Below, in pieces: positions 61,602 to 64,000 of a stretch of 64,000 nt of DNA; position 1 is the first letter of the stretch, and each line of letters opens with the position of its first letter. Origin of the DNA: Baekduia alba. GTDB taxonomy: Bacteria > Actinomycetota > Thermoleophilia > Solirubrobacterales > Solirubrobacteraceae. The notes beneath the pieces are model-generated. The model saw only the letters and a program-made list of their open reading frames with translations. It searched no databases and was not told the origin of the DNA. The translations under genes were made by a program, and so were the position numbers. The stretch covers positions 4,836,001 to 4,900,000 of the forward strand of contig NZ_CP114013.1 of the NCBI RefSeq assembly GCF_028416635.1, read 5' to 3'.

Positions 61602-63233
61602 TCAGCGACCGCGCCCGACGCCGCGGCGCTCGCGGCGCCCGATGGCCGGGCGCGTCTGCTGCTGCTGTTGCTGCTGGCCCTGCCAGTCGCCGCCGTAGCG
61701 CAGGCCCGGCATCTGGGTCGGGACGACCTCGTGCAGCTGGGTGTCGCTCGCCCCCGGCGCGCCGCGGCCGGCGTCGTCCTCGAGCACCCACGTGTCCTTC
61801 GAGCCCCCGCCCTGGGAGGAGTTGACGATCATCGAGCCCTCCTTCAGCGCGACGCGCGTCAGGCCGCCGGGCACGATCCTGATCTGCTCGCCGAAGACCG
61901 CGAACGGCCGCAGGTCGACGTGGCGCGGCGCGAGCGAGCCGTCCGGCATCGCGGTCGGGACCGTGCTCAGGTTGACGACCTCCTGGGCGATCCACTTCTC
62001 GGGCTGGGAGCGGATGACGTCGGCGAGGCCGTCGAGCGCCTCGCGCGGCGTCGCCGGGCCGATGAAGACGCCCTTGCCGCCGGACTCGCCCGTCGGCTTG
62101 AACACCAGCTCGGCGCGCCGGGCCAGCGCGGCCTCGCGCTGGGCGTCGTCGGCCATGATGTAGGTCTTGACGTTGTCGAGGATCGGCTCTTCGCCCAGGT
62201 AGAACCGGATCATCTCCGGGACGTAGTGGTAGACGGCCTTGTCGTCGGCGACGCCGGTGCCCAGCGCGTTGGCGATCGCCACGGTGCCGGCGCGGTAGGC
62301 GCGCACGAGGCCCGGCACGCCGAGCAGCGAGTCGGGGCGGAACTCGAGCGGGTCGACGAAGTCGTCGTCGAGGCGGCGGTAGACGGCGTGGACGCGGCGC
62401 AGGCCGGCGGTCGTCCGCATATAGAGGACGTCGTCGCGGACGACGAGGTCGGAGGCCTCGACCAGCTCGACGCCCATCTGGCGCGCGAGGAACGCGTGCT
62501 CGAAGTAGGCGGAGTTCATCGGCCCGGGCGTCCAGACCACGACGGTCGCCTCGTCCTCGGCGCTGGGCGCGACGGAGCGCAGGCCGGCGAGCAGCAGCTG
62601 TGGGTAGTGGTCGACGGGCCGGACGCGATGGTGCTGGAAGAACTGCGGGACCAGGCGCGTCATCGCGACGCGGTTCTCCAACACGTAGGAGATGCCCGAC
62701 GGCGTGCGGACGTTGTCCTCCAGGACCTTCCACGAGCCGTCGGCGTCGCGGACGAGGTCGCAGCCCGCGACGTGGCAGTAGACGCCGCCCGGCGGGCGCA
62801 CGCCGTGCGCGGCGCGCGCGAAGTGCGAGCGGCTGACGATCAGCCGCCACGGCACGATCCCGGCCCGGACGATCTCGCGCTCGTGGTAGACGTCGTCGAT
62901 GAAGCGGTTGAGCGCGCGAATGCGCTGCGCCAGGCCGCGCTCGATGTGGTCCCACTCGGCGGCCGGCAGGATCCGCGGCACGAGGTCGAGCGGGAACGGG
63001 CGGTCTTTGACGGGGCCGTCCTCGCCGGTGGCGTCGAACGTGATGCCCTGCTGGACGAAGATCGCGTCGCGGCGATGGCCCGCCGCGGTCAGCAGCTCCG
63101 GGCCGAGCTTGGCGATCTCCGCGGCCAGGCTGACCGCGTGCGCGCGCGGCACGCCGTCGGCCCCGAAGACCTCGTCGAAGTACCCGGAGGGCGGGCGGTA
63201 GGCGGCGGTGTCGGCGGTGACCAGGTCGGACAG
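61602..63233 (-). CDS. Circularly permuted ATP-grasp type 2 protein, non-AUG start
   Basis: A large protein of this family is clear from LEDNVRTPSGISYVLENRVA, WTPGPMNSAYFEHAFLARQM and VFKPTGESGGKGVFIGPATP, which contain ATP- and metal-binding residues. Such proteins are predicted to ligate amino acids or peptides. The family N-terminus (YRPPSGYFDEVFG) lies upstream of the first normal start, GTG 63152. An in-frame TAG at 63246-63248 limits the extension, and no ATG, GTG or TTG lies between. CTG 63233, 9 bases after AGAGG, is the best candidate; ATC 63242 is the alternative. The C-terminus has a short Gln tract (GQQQQQQQT) and a basic tail. Confidence 0.85.
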   Translation of the reverse strand: MSDLVTADTAAYRPPSGYFDEVFGADGVPRAHAVSLAAEIAKLGPELLTAAGHRRDAIFVQQGITFDATGEDGPVKDRPFPLDLVPRILPAAEWDHIERGLAQRIRALNRFIDDVYHEREIVRAGIVPWRLIVSRSHFARAAHGVRPPGGVYCHVAGCDLVRDADGSWKVLEDNVRTPSGISYVLENRVAMTRLVPQFFQHHRVRPVDHYPQLLLAGLRSVAPSAEDEATVVVWTPGPMNSAYFEHAFLARQMGVELVEASDLVVRDDVLYMRTTAGLRRVHAVYRRLDDDFVDPLEFRPDSLLGVPGLVRAYRAGTVAIANALGTGVADDKAVYHYVPEMIRFYLGEEPILDNVKTYIMADDAQREAALARRAELVFKPTGESGGKGVFIGPATPREALDGLADVIRSQPEKWIAQEVVNLSTVPTAMPDGSLAPRHVDLRPFAVFGEQIRIVPGGLTRVALKEGSMIVNSSQGGGSKDTWVLEDDAGRGAPGASDTQLHEVVPTQMPGLRYGGDWQGQQQQQQQTRPAIGRRERRGVGRGR

Positions 63234-63363
63234 GGTGGAGATCCTCTACCCAAAGCTACGCCGCTTCTATGGATCGCGGTCGAAATCGGACCGTCGCCGC
63301 CTGTACGCGCGGTCGAGTCGGGACGGCCCGAAATGATGGTGGCGTGACGCAACCCACTGGCGC

Positions 63364-63369
63364 TAGAAT
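63364..63369 (+). promoter_or_regulatory. -10 box of the HxlR gene
   Basis: TAGAAT at 63364-63369 is a 5-of-6 match to TATAAT. Transcription should start near 63376, two bases before the ATG at 63378, so the message is probably leaderless. A GGAGG overlaps the box but would lie outside the RNA. Confidence 0.5.
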
Positions 63370-63377
63370 GGAGGTCG

Positions 63378-63857
63378 ATGCTCGGCCGGACCTACGAATC
63401 CCAGACCTGCTCGGTCGCTCGCACGCTCGAGCTGGTGGGCGAGCGGTGGACGCTCCTGATCATCCGCGACGCGTTCCTCGGCGTCCGGCGCTTCGGCGAC
63501 TTCGCCGAGCGCCTCGGCGTCGCGCGCAACGTCCTGCAGGACCGGCTCGAGCGCCTCGTCGACGCGGGGATCCTCGCGAAGGTCCCCTACCAGGAGCGCC
63601 CGCTGCGCCACGAGTACCGGCTGACCGACATGGGCCGCGACCTGTGGCCGTCGATCGTCGCGCTGCTGCAGTTCGGCGACAAGCACCTCGCGCCGCCCGC
63701 CGGCCCGCCGATGCTCCTGCTGCACCGCGGCTGCGGGGGCGAGCTCGACGACCGCCGGATGTGCCAGGCGTGCGGCGCCGCCGTCGACCTCAAGCAGGTC
63801 GAGGCCGTCGCCGGGCCCGGCGGCGCACGCCTTCCCGCCGAGCCCGTCGCCGCGTAG
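63378..63857 (+). CDS. HxlR family transcriptional regulator
   Basis: A 159-residue winged-helix regulator. CSVARTLELVGERWTLLIIR is the family N-terminal helix with its conserved cysteine, and RFGDFAERLGVARNVLQDRL is the recognition segment. The C-terminus adds a small CxxC-like region (CGGELDDRRMCQACGAAVDL), possibly a zinc-binding end. It is divergent from the ATP-grasp operon and may regulate the next gene. Confidence 0.9.
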   Translation: MLGRTYESQTCSVARTLELVGERWTLLIIRDAFLGVRRFGDFAERLGVARNVLQDRLERLVDAGILAKVPYQERPLRHEYRLTDMGRDLWPSIVALLQFGDKHLAPPAGPPMLLLHRGCGGELDDRRMCQACGAAVDLKQVEAVAGPGGARLPAEPVAA

Positions 63858-63868
63858 CGTCTCGCGGC

Positions 63869-64000
63869 GTGACCGTCGCCGCCCTCGTCCTCGAGCACGA
63901 CCCCGACGCGCCCGCCGGCCTGCTCGGCGCTTGGGCGCGCGAGCGCGGCGTCGCGTTGGAGGTCGTGCCGGCCGGCGCGCCGATCCCGGATCCGGCCGCG
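63869..64000 (+). CDS. Class I glutamine amidotransferase-like protein, 3' partial
   Basis: GTG 63869 starts a frame that runs off the window end (44 codons). TVAALVLEHDPDAPAGLLGA matches the N-terminus of GMP-synthase-like glutamine amidotransferases. The catalytic cysteine and His-Glu pair would lie beyond the window. It begins 11 bases after the HxlR stop and is probably in the same transcript. Confidence 0.6.
   Translation, partial: MTVAALVLEHDPDAPAGLLGAWARERGVALEVVPAGAPIPDPAA

Overview
The window is a high-GC chromosomal segment from an actinobacterium. Protein sequences, gene order and frequent GTG starts fit the class Thermoleophilia (Solirubrobacterales-like), but this placement is inference from gene content, not a database result. 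No rRNA, complete tRNA, CRISPR array, transposase, integrase or phage gene was seen.

Layout. (1) 1-7.4 kb is mixed housekeeping and surface genes: a 5'-truncated PLP aminotransferase, a small membrane protein without a normal start codon, a secreted fibronectin-III-like protein, a patatin-like lipase, a PBP4-type carboxypeptidase, a GNAT, SurE, and a self-contained XRE regulator/membrane protein pair with clear operators. (2) 7.4-10.7 kb holds truA, a MarR regulator divergent from a cupin, a Bax-inhibitor-1 protein, a VOC protein and an MhuD-like haem monooxygenase; they sit between truA and rplQ, which are usually neighbours. (3) 10.9-32.7 kb is the ribosomal superoperon, all on the minus strand: str (rpsL-rpsG, fusA, tuf), S10, spc and alpha. 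It is cut by terminator-like hairpins, by one opposite-strand membrane gene between rpsG and fusA, and by a decayed gene fragment where infA would normally lie. (4) 33.1-37.8 kb is an amine/alanine catabolic module (class III transaminase, PucR-type regulator, alanine dehydrogenase) followed by a zinc-ribbon microprotein and an AhpD-like protein. (5) 38-44.6 kb holds a methyltransferase, a secreted Cys-repeat protein, a lipoprotein, a DMT-type transporter, a HAD-like protein and two tandem diguanylate cyclases. (6) 44.7-52.7 kb is rpoB-rpoC. (7) 52.9-56 kb has a secreted beta-propeller protein, a TerC protein behind a probable manganese (yybP-ykoY) riboswitch, and a truncated M15 peptidase remnant. 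(8) 56.1-59.6 kb is rpmG-secE-nusG-rplK-rplA-rplJ-rplL. (9) 59.7-64 kb has the conserved transglutaminase / alpha-E / circularly permuted ATP-grasp operon, an HxlR regulator and the start of a class I glutamine amidotransferase.

How it works together: most of the window makes the translation and transcription machinery. Several of these proteins (S3, S5, S17, L10, L22, RpoB, SecE) carry long disordered tails not present in model bacteria. Regulation visible in the DNA includes perfect dyad operators, many near-leaderless promoters, a recurrent TGCTA-type -10 element on ribosomal and rpo operons, 5'-leader hairpins and the riboswitch. A recurrent oddity is tandem repetition that begins at a stop codon (dacB, rplO and the membrane gene before rpsG). 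No clearly new multi-gene system was found; the best leads are the riboswitch, the missing infA, the split str operon with a terminator in the fusA leader, and the stop-anchored repeats.
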